A stretch of DNA of 64,000 bases from Kuschelorhynchus macadamiae (taxonomy: Eukaryota > Arthropoda > Insecta > Coleoptera > Curculionidae), in assembly GCA_030620095.1 (NCBI GenBank), contig JAUTXW010000584.1, positions 762,501-826,500 of the forward strand. Reading direction: 5' to 3'. Positions 57,101 to 64,000 of the stretch are shown in pieces. Every line of letters begins with the position of its first letter. Within the stretch, counting starts at the first letter, position 1. A program made the translations under genes and the position numbers. The notes beneath the pieces are model-generated. The model worked only from the letters and a program-made list of their open reading frames with translations, had not been told where the DNA came from and made no database searches.

Positions 57101-60100
57101 AATCACCCCACAAAAGTCCTGGATATCTCTGCAGTTGATATCGCAGACCAATTACTTTATACTTAACATCGCCTAAACAGTCTTCTATTGGTATAAACAC
57201 TATCGTTTCCCTTAATCTCTGAGTTACCCCGACTTAAGTATTTTTCGTCGTGCATAACAATGACTCGGTTCTTGCCAACTGGTTTTCAATATCATGCAAA
57301 TATTTTCTTCTTTTTCTGTATTTCTGATCATTTCTAGGTAATTCCCTCGAAATTGTGTCATTAGAAATACGATACTCCCATCCTAAATTTCTGACTGACA
57401 CTCCAACTCTATTCCTGGGCCTTTTCACTAATCTCTTTACTCTGACTTAAGTAAATATCTTGGAGCTTCTACTTTTTGGTAGATGTAGGCATGGTATACA
57501 TGGCTCACACTCAACTGTTGCACAGGGTGGTCCACTTAAGATGCTCCTATACTTTATCTCAATAAATAAGACACTGAGAAAAAAAAGTTAAATACAAAAA
57601 GTATTTGACCCTAAGTATATTTTTTATTTATAATATTTTTATGTATACAGGGTGTTCCATTGTGCCAGGACAGTAACCAACTTTTTTCTTTTTAATGAAA
57701 TGGTATGAATATTTTTAGAAATTTAATTCTCCGCTTGATCTTGAGTATTTTTTGTCATTACATAGCATACGAAATTTTGAGTAGTTTTCGAGAAAAATTA
57801 ACTTTTCTAATTTTTTTCGGAAAAACAGGTTTTTGGAAAAATGTTATTTTTTTACACTTGAAGACTAAAATTGTGAATTTTGGTTGTGGATCCATGGAAG
57901 TGGTTAATATTTAATACTCTGCCCTATCAAAAGCGAAAATCCATTATACAGGGTGGTCACAAATGACCATCAAAAAAAATGTTTTTGTAACTAAAAAAAC
58001 TTAATTTTTTTAAATGGAAAACCGTGTATTTAGCACTTTTATTGTGTTTAGGATTTAATTCTGCACCATTCCATATATATAGTTTATATTCCAAATATTA
58101 GTAGTTTAGAAGTTATAACCAATTTTCTATAATAATTCAGGTATTTTTGTTAAAAATCTAACTAAACCTAAATAATATCCTATTCTAAGTTTTTTATATA
58201 ATTAAATTTAACATTAAATCAACAAGTGATGCAAGAAAGAAAGTAACTAATTACTTATTACAAAACATTTTCGACATAACCCTCGTCTTTGGCAATACAA
58301 GTAGTATAATATTAGTTAGTATAATATTACGGTCTTAATTTTACGATATTGGAAAAACAAACTAGTAAAATTGGCTTTTTATAAATACACAGATTTTATT
58401 TGACATTTAGTTGCCTCTAACTCTGGCTTTATACAGTGTCCAAGGGCGTTTAAATCTTCATGAATGTTACATAAGAAATAATAAGAGTCCAGCATTAGCC
58501 CTGCCATCGGTTGTTGTATCCTGCAAGACGGGTACCCACGAAACGTATTTTTTCATGAATTGTTCATGATCTTGAACGTGGAGTGGTAATCAATAAACAA
58601 AAACGGCGCCCAAAAATTGTCCTAACAGAAGAAAAGCGATTAGAAATTCTCCTGTATTTTGAAGAAAACAATAAAAATTCGCAAAGAGATGCATCCCGAG
58701 ATCTGCTGGGAATTAGTAAGACTAGTGTTCAAAGGACTTTAACTGATAATAACTACCATCCGTTCAAAAAAGGAATTATCCCAACAGGACTTTCAAACAA
58801 GGCTTTTTTATTGTTCTCTCATGATGGACCACCATTTTGAAACTGACATTTTTAAAAATATTTTATTTACCGATGAGGCAATTTTCAATACAGCCGGCAT
58901 GTTCAACCGAAAAAAATACTCATTACTGGTGTAACTCAAATGAACATCGTGTAAAAGAAATGAAATAACAGGGTCGGAGAAGTGTTTATGTATGGTGTGA
59001 TATTATCCGTGATCGAATAATAGGTCCAGTATTTTATAACTTTGTTCTGATTGGTGAGAGGTATTTAAATTTGTTGGAGTACGAAATATTTCCGTTAATT
59101 GACAATCTGCCGAACGATATTAAAGAAAGGCTTGTTTATCAACAAGATAGTGCTCTATATCACGCCTGTTAGAAATTGTTTGAATGAGAGGTTTCCATTT
59201 TGGATTGGTCGGTACGGGACCATAGATTGGCCAGCGAGGAGCCCCGACTTAACACCCCTGGATTTTTTTTTACGGGGCAACCTAAAAAACGAGGTGTATA
59301 AAAATAGGTGTAATACTGTCCAAGATTTAAAAAGGAGAATTAGGCAAGAGGTAGAAGGACTTAATGCAACAGACGCGGTCAGAAATGCTATTGCTAGAAT
59401 TGAAACCATGTATACTACTTGTAATGCCAAAGACGGGGGTTATGTCGAAAACGTTTTGTAATAAGTAATTAGTTACTTTCTTTCTTGCATTACTTGTTGA
59501 TTTAATGTTAAATTTAATTATAATGTTAAAAACAAACTTAGAATAGGATATTATTTAGGTTTAGTTAGATTTTTAACAAAAATACCCGAATTGTTATAGA
59601 AAATTGGTCATAACTTCTAAACTACTAATTTTTGGAATATAAACTATATATACATGGAATGATGCAGAAGAAAGTGATAAATACAGGGTGTTACATTTAA
59701 AAAAATTAAGTTTTTTTAGTTACAAAAACATTTTTTTTGATGGTCATTTGTGACCACTCTGTATAATGGATTTTCGCTCTTGATAGGTCGGAGTATTAAA
59801 TATTAACCACTCGCATGGATCAATAACCAAAATCACAATTTTAGTCTTCAGGTGTGAAAATATCACATTTTTCCAAAAAGCTGTTTTTCCGAAAAAAATT
59901 AGAAAAGTTAATTTTTCTCAAAAACTACTCAAAATTTCGTATGCTATGATGACAAAAAATACTCAAAATCAAGAGTAGAATTAGAATTTCTAAAAATATT
60001 CATACCATTTCATTAAGAAGAAAAAAGTTGGTTACTGTCCTGGCACAATGGAACACCCTGTATACATAAAAATATTACAAATACAAAATATACTTAGGGT

Positions 60101-63100
60101 CAAATACTTTTTGTATTTAACTTTTTTTTCTCAGTGTCTTATTTATTGAGATAAAGTATAGGAGCATCTTAAGTGGACTACCCTGTACAATAATAGAACT
60201 ATTTCGGCTCTCGGCATCCCTACCACGAATTTAAAAATACTTTTAAAAAATTTATTTCTGTAATTGAACTCTCAACATAAAGTCAAGCTAATTAAGAATT
60301 TTTGTTTCCAAAGCCTAGCTGCGTTTTTAAGCCATGCTTATAAAGCTGAAAACTTACGTTGGAATGTCTTATTACCGATTTTGTTTGTTAATAAGTACTA
60401 TCAATTAATTTTTCATAAATACATTTTAGTTATACCACATACTATGCTTCTCCGATCCCTAACGTAACAAATATAGAAAACAGTACGATCAGCTATGGGG
60501 TAGATAGAAATGTGCTCACAAGTTTCGATCCCAGTTGGCCTCAAGCACACGCGACGTGGCTCTTCGATGTACCGGAAGGAATAAGAGGGATGCTTAACTG
60601 GGTAGCTGATAACTTTGGAAATCCGAATATCCTGATAACTGAAAATGGCTGGCCTGACGATTTACAAAGTTTGAATGATACTGATAGGATTACTTATATA
60701 GAGGTAAGATGGTAGATTGAAAAATATCAATACAAATCATCATCATCAGATGTTTATCGGTTTACCTCTCACAGACACCTGTTGTGTATTGTTGTTGGTC
60801 ATCGGATCCTAGCGGCATTATCTGAGATGTAATTTAGTGTTAGTGAATGAGCGTGCCAACCCTTATCCACATATGGCAAGCGAGTTACATGTGTGGAAAC
60901 TGCTGACAGAAGTAATTCCCATGATAGCGATTTAAAGAACGGATGACGATTTTCTAATGCAGATTCCCAGGCCCGAAGTTAACATACATTTAATCGTTTT
61001 TATGTAATTCATTCTCATCTTTACTGTTAAGACATATTTTAGAAATAAAATTGTTTTTTAAAAAATAAGTTTTTACTTCAAAGTATTTAAGTGGCGCAGT
61101 CGGTAGGATAGTGCGGTGGTAATAATTTCGAGTGGTATGGAAGAATTGCTGTTTGATGGTTTCAAACCTTTGGTGCTATCCATTGAACCTACAGTGAGTG
61201 CAAACAAGAGGATCGGAAAGAGAGAAGAAATACATCATTGTAAGTGCTTTTCACTTTTGCCCTTCCTAAACCTTCTGTATAAGGATTTTTGGTTAGGGAT
61301 AATTTTAGGAACAGTGCATCGAGCACATTAGGTTAAATTATCTGTCTATTGAAGACACTGGAAAGACTTTTTTTTCATTTTTACTCTATATTTGTTTAAG
61401 AACAAAATATTTACAATAACTTTTTTATATTTTCATAAATAAAAGGGTGGTGTATTGTAATGAAGATTTCCACCCCCACGATAGTTGCACTCTCCAATTA
61501 ATGCAAGGTTCCAAAATAGAGGACTGTCAAATTTTCCGAATAAACACGGAGAAGTCAATTTCCGAGAAAACTACCCAGGACGAAGTACTTATTCTACCTG
61601 TGAAAGAAGAAAGAATATTTTCAAAATGCAAAACCGACCAATACATTGAAGTTAACCATCCTATCCTACTGAAAATTCCGAAAACGTGCCAAATTCAAGT
61701 GAGGACCAAAAAATTTGTAAATAGCAGAAGTATCCGCCAAGGAAAACCACTATTATTGTCTGATATTCACATTCCAAAATTAAAGACAAAAAACACTTTT
61801 CATATTCCGAACCTTACGAAGATAAACTTTGAAGAAATTTACCGTCTTAAGGACATCGCACATAGAATATCACCAATCGAAGAAAGAAAATCAATCGATA
61901 CTTATCCATCAATATCCTTACAATAATAATAATCGCCATTTGTAAGGGATTAATTATATGGAAACGAAGAACACTGAAGAATTATATCGTTACCAATTTT
62001 CAAAGAAGAAATCCCAATGATCGAAGAATTGAGGAATCCAATGCCAATACTTCCAAAATAGATTCCGTCATTTTCTCAGCTTAACGAGGGAGGAGTAACA
62101 TGTATGGAAACTGCTGACAGAAGTAATTCCCACGATAGCGATTTCAAGAACGGATGACGATTTGCTGATGCAGATTTCCAGGCCCGAAGTTAACATACAT
62201 TTAATCGTTTTTATGTAATTCATTCTCATCTTTACTGTTAAGACATATTTTAGAAATAAAATTGTTTTTTAAAAAATAAATTTTTACTTCAAAGTATTTA
62301 AGTGGCGCAGTCGGTAGGATAGTGCGGTGGTAATAATTTCGAGTGGTATGGAAGAATTGCTGTTTGATGGTTTCAAACCTTTGGTGCTATCCATTGAACC
62401 TACAGTGAGTGCAAACAAGAGGATCGGAAAGAGAGAAGAAATACATCATTGTAAGTGCTTTTCACTTTTGCCCTTCCTAAACCTTCTGTATAAGGATTTT
62501 TGGTTAGGGATAATTTTAGGAACAGTGCATCGAGCACATTAGGTTAAATTATCTGTCTATTGAAGACACTGAAAAGACTTTTTTTTCATTTTTACTCTAT
62601 ATTTGTTTAAGAACAAAATATTTACAATAACTTTTTTATATTTTCATAAATAAAAGGGTGGTGTATTGTAATGAAGATTTTCACCCCCACGATAGTTGCA
62701 CTCTCCAATTAATGCAATGTTCCAAAATAGAGGACTGTCAAATTTTCCGAATAAACACGGAGGAGTCAATTTCCGAGAAAACTACCCAGGACGAAGTACT
62801 TATTCTACCTGTGAAAGAAGAAAGAATATTTTGAAAATGCAAAACCGACCAATACATCGAAGTTAACCATCCTATCCTACTGAAAATTCCGAAAACGTGC
62901 CAAATTCAAGTGAGGACCAAAACATTTGTAAATAGCAGAAGTATCCGCCAAGGAAAACCACTATTATTGTCTGATATTCACATTCCAAAATTAAAGACAA
63001 AAAACACTTTTCATATTCCGAACCTTACGAAGATAAAGTTTGAAGAAATTTACCGTCTTAAGGACATCGCACATAGAATATCACCAATCGAAGAAAGAAA

Positions 63101-64000
63101 ATCAATCGATACTTATCCATCAATATCCTTACAATAATAATAATCGCCATTTGTAAGGGATTAATTATATGGAAACGAAGAACACTGAAGAATTATATCG
63201 TTACCAATTTTCAAAGAAGAAATCCCAATGATCGAAGAATTGAGGAATCCAATGCCAATACTTCCAAAATAGACTCCGTCATTTTCTCAGCTTAACGAGG
63301 GAGGAGTAACATGTATGGAAACTGCTGACAGAAGTAATTCCCATGATAGCGATTTAAAGAACGGATGACGATTTTCTAATGCAGATTCCCAGGCCCGAAG
63401 TTAACATACATTTAATCGTTTTTATGTAATTCATTCTCATCTTTACTGTTAAGACATATTTTAGAAATAAAATTGTTTTTTAAAAAATAAGTTTTTACTT
63501 CAAAGTATTTAAGTGGCGCAGTCGGTAGGATAGTGCGGTGGTAATAATTTCGAGTGGTATGGAAGAATTGCTGTTTGATGGTTTCAAACCTTTGGTGCTA
63601 TCCATTGAACCTACAGTGAGTGCAAACAAGAGGATCGGAAAGAGAGAAGAAATACATCATTGTAAGTGCTTTTCACTTTTGCCCTTCCTAAACCTTCTGT
63701 ATAAGGATTTTTGGTTAGGGATAATTTTAGGAACAGTGCATCGAGCACATTAGGTTAAATTATCTGTCTATTGAAGACACTGAAAAGACTTTTTTTTCAT
63801 TTTTACTCTATATTTGTTTAAGAACAAAATATTTACAATAACTTTTTTATATTTTCATAAATAAAAGGGTGGTGTATTGTAATGAAGATTTTCACCCCCA
63901 CGATAGTTGCACTCTCCAATTAATGCAATGTTCCAAAATAGAGGACTGTCAAATTTTCCGAATAAACAGGGAGGAGTCAATTTCCGAGAAAACTACCCAG
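45077..64000 (+). CDS. GH1 beta-glucosidase/myrosinase-like gene 2, 3' end outside window
   Basis: Paralogue of gene 1, same strand, starting 7.7 kb after its stop. Exons: 45077-45120, 52420-52753, 52920-53256, 55810-55904, 56045-56214, 60430-60703; they splice in frame to 418 residues with no stop. Seen: signal peptide MKLSFSFISFFIIA; FPEDFLWGAATSSYQIEGAW with Gln38; YHWDLP with His141; TLNEP with acid/base Glu186; DYLGFNY; ITENGW with nucleophile Glu398; possible N-glycosylation at NVT338 and NST344. Intron phases equal those of gene 1, but there is no intron between YVK and YWLTLNEP. The last two exons (WSLMDNFEW and YVDF region) are not found up to 64000 and should follow the LTR array. 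Likely a secreted beta-glycosidase; substrate unknown. Confidence 0.88.
45700..46450 (-). mobile_element. Gag-like relic with zinc knuckles
   Basis: In gene 2 intron 1. The minus strand shows a Gln/Glu/Arg-rich coiled coil (EAEARRQKEQERLQRILMEQ, about 46130-46060) followed by two zinc-knuckle-like stretches, KYFRCHKTGHTQK (about 45990) and KCFRCHKIGYTQR (about 45800). Order and make-up fit an LTR-retroelement Gag. Stops and changed knuckle residues show that it is decayed; the superfamily is unclear. Confidence 0.45.
47363..50251 (-). pseudogene. LINE ORF2 endonuclease-reverse transcriptase, one stop
   Basis: Starts MRAVDMEAMADTNNDLGL at 50251. APE-type endonuclease: VAHLNVRSLNTGF, VVGLSETWL, GRGGGVGVYIRSN, FTGDYNIDFS and AVSDHCLVYTIF. 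RT: RPVSILSVISKVLEKHIYNQ, LLDFSKAFDTLDYRMLLAKL, RGVPQGSILGSLLF, QQFADDSQLY (FADD active site), NLKLNVSKSCVIFFG and LGIFIDNKLNFEAHI, then a C-terminal RNA-binding region. The only lesion is TGA at 48746-48748 between FPKL and KKAIIKPLP, probably a former Trp codon. Total about 960 residues. Provides nicking and reverse transcription for retrotransposition. Confidence 0.9.
51297..52052 (-). CDS. LINE ORF1 (coiled-coil RNA-binding-type protein)
   Basis: 251 codons, open. A basic, Ser/Thr-rich N-terminus (MTKKGTKTGSSPTKTS is an alternative start six codons in) leads to a coiled coil around residues 65-105 (LEEKFLRFEKSVMETIQSLQ). Then an RRM-like domain follows: NAILVHGIEETNRDIYED, LNFCYRLGRK, RPIVVAFSQRWKRDEVFYRK and FKNACWSKNGQVIVL. 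This is the usual layout of ORF1 in CR1/Daphne-type LINEs, which packages element RNA. Upstream of ORF2 on the same strand, separated by about 1.05 kb. No frameshift is visible. Confidence 0.8.
   Translation of the reverse strand: MFHFTMTKKGTKTGSSPTKTSAEFEALKDRIEEMPSKFTSELASFKRELGDQSKARSNSRGPNVQSRQVTNLEEKFLRFEKSVMETIQSLQQQIDSLKMAVGKQYSSTNQNAILVHGIEETNRDIYEDIIHLMSTKIGTVLNKLHLNFCYRLGRKISTTKKHRPIVVAFSQRWKRDEVFYRKNRLKGSALLFTELLSSENLQIFKKARSLFKNACWSKNGQVIVLSEGAKVVVDSENKLNDLDISELGDEV
52076..52419. other. Gene 2 intron 1 remainder
   Basis: May include the LINE 5' UTR; nothing else recognised before the exon 2 acceptor. Confidence 0.4.
52420..52753 (+). CDS. GH1 gene 2 exon 2
   Basis: Residues 15-126: FPEDFLWGAATSSYQIEGAW, then GKGENIWDWFTHTYPEKI and FYRFSLSWSRILPDG. 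Acceptor TTTATAG, donor AAG/GTAAGC. Confidence 0.94.
52920..53256 (+). CDS. GH1 gene 2 exon 3, acid/base glutamate
   Basis: Residues 127-238. One exon carries both the YHWDLP block and the YWLTLNEP block, which gene 1 splits between exons 3 and 4. It then reads GAGGHAPG and LLAHAKAY, ending in phase 1 before GTAAGT. Confidence 0.94.
53551..53640 (-). repeat. tRNA-derived (SINE-like) sequence
   Basis: The minus strand ends GGTTGTGGGTTCGAATCCCA then TTCCAGGGC, a clear T-arm and acceptor 3' side with a B-box GGTTCGAATCCC. The 5' half (GGGGCCTTCGCTAG) is only loosely A-box-like and does not form a D-arm or matching acceptor strand. So it is a tRNA pseudogene or SINE head rather than a functional tRNA. 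In gene 2 intron 3. Confidence 0.55.
53940..54930 (-). mobile_element. Crypton-like tyrosine recombinase relic in gene 2 intron 3
   Basis: Minus strand, right to left: AIDGLLPEKSRSKYEYIFNR and FQKWYREKNVQNYGNEK (54780-54900), TKTKIAREFYVTSGDIQEID (about 54400), then LEHPEEYTGHCFRRSFTSLL (HxxR motif) and VKRHGGWRSNTFAENSIENS (54100-54280). The nucleophilic Tyr expected after the GGW motif is not present in this copy. The middle is deleted and stops are present. Confidence 0.75.
54931..55809. other. Gene 2 intron 3 remainder
   Basis: AT-rich; nothing recognised. Confidence 0.45.
55810..55904 (+). CDS. GH1 gene 2 exon 4
   Basis: Residues 239-270: GQVGIVLVSYWYEPLTDS and the following acidic helix start. 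Acceptor TTTTAG, donor GCT/GTAAGT. Confidence 0.9.
56045..56214 (+). CDS. GH1 gene 2 exon 5
   Basis: Residues 271-326: LGLLGHPIFNGNWPQ, YARSRLPAFTEDEL and YDYLGFN. Same length and phase as gene 1 exon 6. Confidence 0.94.
56215..56799. other. Start of gene 2 intron 5
   Basis: Nothing recognised; a 61-codon plus frame at 56256-56441 has no motif. Confidence 0.35.
56800..57460 (-). mobile_element. Second-type Tc1/mariner relic
   Basis: Minus strand 57420-57280 reads GVSVRNLGWEYRISNDTISR then ELPRNDQKYRKRRKYLHD, a helix-turn-helix plus basic linker typical of Tc1/mariner transposases of a lineage different from the long-TIR copies. Downstream fragments (LTEFIHEHQ near 57050) suggest the decayed catalytic part. 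Confidence 0.42.
57523..60185 (+). mobile_element. Mariner copy 7, about 790-bp TIRs, gene 2 intron 5
   Basis: 2663 bp. The left arm begins CAGGGTGGTCCACTTAAGAT (57523) and the right arm ends with its inverse (60185), followed by TA; the left flank is CA, perhaps a mutated TA. The arms reach to about 58320 and from about 59400 and include the last 20 or so transposase codons. Each arm contains further inward-facing CAGGGTG starts at 57651 and 57951 and an outward-facing one near 58025, giving a nested structure. Confidence 0.82.
58583..59461 (+). pseudogene. Mariner copy 7 transposase pseudogene
   Basis: Opens about 58583: KQKRRPKIVLTEEKRLEILL, NSQRDASRDLLGISKTSVQR and TLTDNNYHPFKKG. It shifts near 58800, then shows ILFTDEAIFNTAGMFNR (first Asp, about 58870), VYVWCDIIRDRIIGPVFYN and VYQQDSALYH (second Asp, about 59145). 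A further shift leads to FPFWIGRYGTIDWPARSPDL then TPLDFFLRGNLKNEVYKN (third Asp). It ends TTCNAKDGGYVENVL at 59461. At least three frame lesions; not active. Confidence 0.82.
60186..60429. other. End of gene 2 intron 5
   Basis: AT-rich to the exon 6 acceptor; nothing recognised. Confidence 0.45.
60430..60703 (+). CDS. GH1 gene 2 exon 6, nucleophile glutamate
   Basis: Residues 327-418: ATWLFDVPEGIRGMLNWVA and ILITENGWPDD with nucleophile Glu398. Acceptor TTTTAG, donor GAG/GTAAGA, phase 0. Confidence 0.94.
60704..60882. other. Start of gene 2 intron 6
   Basis: Short non-repetitive stretch before the first LTR; nothing recognised. Confidence 0.4.
60883..61077 (+). repeat. LTR 1
   Basis: 195 bp, AGTTAC...TTTACT. 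It lacks the purine tract upstream, because this is the outer 5' LTR. It matches LTR 3 better than LTR 2 at the internal variable sites (CCATGATAGC, TTTAAAG, TTTCTAATG). Confidence 0.75.
61092..61109 (+). promoter_or_regulatory. Primer-binding site, tRNA-Ser type
   Basis: TGGCGCAGTCGGTAGGAT is the complement of the 3' end of a eukaryotic tRNA-Ser (…CCGACTGCG plus CCA), with one wobble position. The same 18 bases occur at 62303-62320 and 63514-63531. It primes minus-strand DNA synthesis in 17.6/297-type gypsy elements. Confidence 0.72.
61447..61926 (+). pseudogene. Env-like remnant of the LTR element, unit 1
   Basis: A 159-codon open frame, Cys-bearing, with no signal peptide or clear fusion region. 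Its CTLQLMQGSKIEDCQIF and ILPVKEERIFSKC segments resemble the C-terminal half of errantiviral env proteins (inference from pattern, not a search). Only a fragment of such a gene remains. Confidence 0.4.
62094..62288 (+). repeat. LTR 2
   Basis: 195 bp, AGTAAC...TTTACT, preceded by GAGGGAGG. It differs from LTRs 1 and 3 at several shared sites (CCACGATAGC, TTTCAAG, TTTGCTGATG). Confidence 0.78.
62658..63137 (+). pseudogene. Env-like remnant, unit 2, with stop
   Basis: Same region in the second unit. An A-to-G type change gives an in-frame TGA at about 62832, leaving an open tail from 62910. The rest is almost identical to unit 1. Confidence 0.4.
63305..63499 (+). repeat. LTR 3
   Basis: 195 bp, AGTAAC...TTTACT, preceded by GAGGGAGG and followed by the same leader and primer site as the others. 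Confidence 0.78.

Larger units (their letters stand above)
60883..64000 (+). mobile_element. Tandem non-autonomous gypsy-type LTR array
   Basis: LTR (60883-61077), internal (61078-62093), LTR (62094-62288), internal (62289-63304), LTR (63305-63499), internal (63500 onward, cut by the window end). The period is exactly 1211 bp with few substitutions. Each LTR is 195 bp, followed by a 14-bp leader and an 18-bp primer-binding site. The second and third LTRs are preceded by a purine tract (GAGGGAGG). No gag, protease, RT or integrase is present, so it depended on an autonomous relative. Confidence 0.85.

Noticed and set aside
61092..61109. TGGCGCAGTCGG read as a tRNA/SINE A-box
   Set aside because: No B-box follows, and the site sits 14 bp after an LTR end in three copies; a tRNA-Ser primer-binding site explains it better.

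Overview
This window looks like an AT-rich insect nuclear genome, most likely a beetle. The evidence is intron-rich, secreted family-1 glycoside hydrolase (GH1) genes embedded in a dense layer of arthropod transposons: Tc1/mariner, pogo/Tigger, hAT, Crypton, Penelope, Jockey-group LINEs and a gypsy-type LTR element. The beetle assignment is inference from GH1 gene style. No ribosomal, CRISPR or prokaryote-like signal is present.

Host genes. Two GH1 genes lie head to tail on the + strand. Gene 1 (18363-37357) can be assembled as nine exons with canonical GT/AG borders and compatible phases. It encodes an intact 496-residue preprotein spread over 19 kb, because every large intron is filled with transposons. 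Gene 2 (45077 to beyond 64000) shows six exons, 418 residues, with a signal peptide, both catalytic glutamates and the same intron phases as gene 1, except that it lacks intron 3 of gene 1. Its last exons should lie to the right of the window. The two genes are divergent paralogues of a beta-glucosidase/myrosinase-like family that hydrolyses beta-glycosides in a secreted compartment.

Layout. 1-17.8 kb is a transposon graveyard: an RNase H-bearing LINE, long-TIR mariner copies, a pogo-like element with a pipsqueak-type helix-turn-helix, a tandem Penelope pair with a hammerhead-ribozyme-like motif, and Tc1 relics. 18.4-37.4 kb is GH1 gene 1 with intronic Crypton, Penelope, LINE, mariner, Tc1 and hAT insertions. 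37.6-45 kb is the spacer, with a mariner nested in a Tigger element, a foldback repeat and a ZMYM1-like hAT relic. 45-64 kb is GH1 gene 2. Its intron 1 holds a nearly intact LINE, intron 5 a 2.66-kb mariner, and the last visible intron a tandem LTR-internal-LTR-internal-LTR array.

The most notable non-genic signals are these. One mariner lineage (third catalytic Asp spaced 40-41 residues) occurs seven times; two complete copies have TIRs of about 620 and 790 bp that run into the transposase coding sequence. Two Penelope-associated hammerhead-like motifs have a self-complementary stem III. Four unrelated transposons have each lost a catalytic acidic motif, three of them by clean in-frame deletion. 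A tandem array of short-LTR elements keeps a tRNA-Ser primer site and an env-like remnant but no pol.
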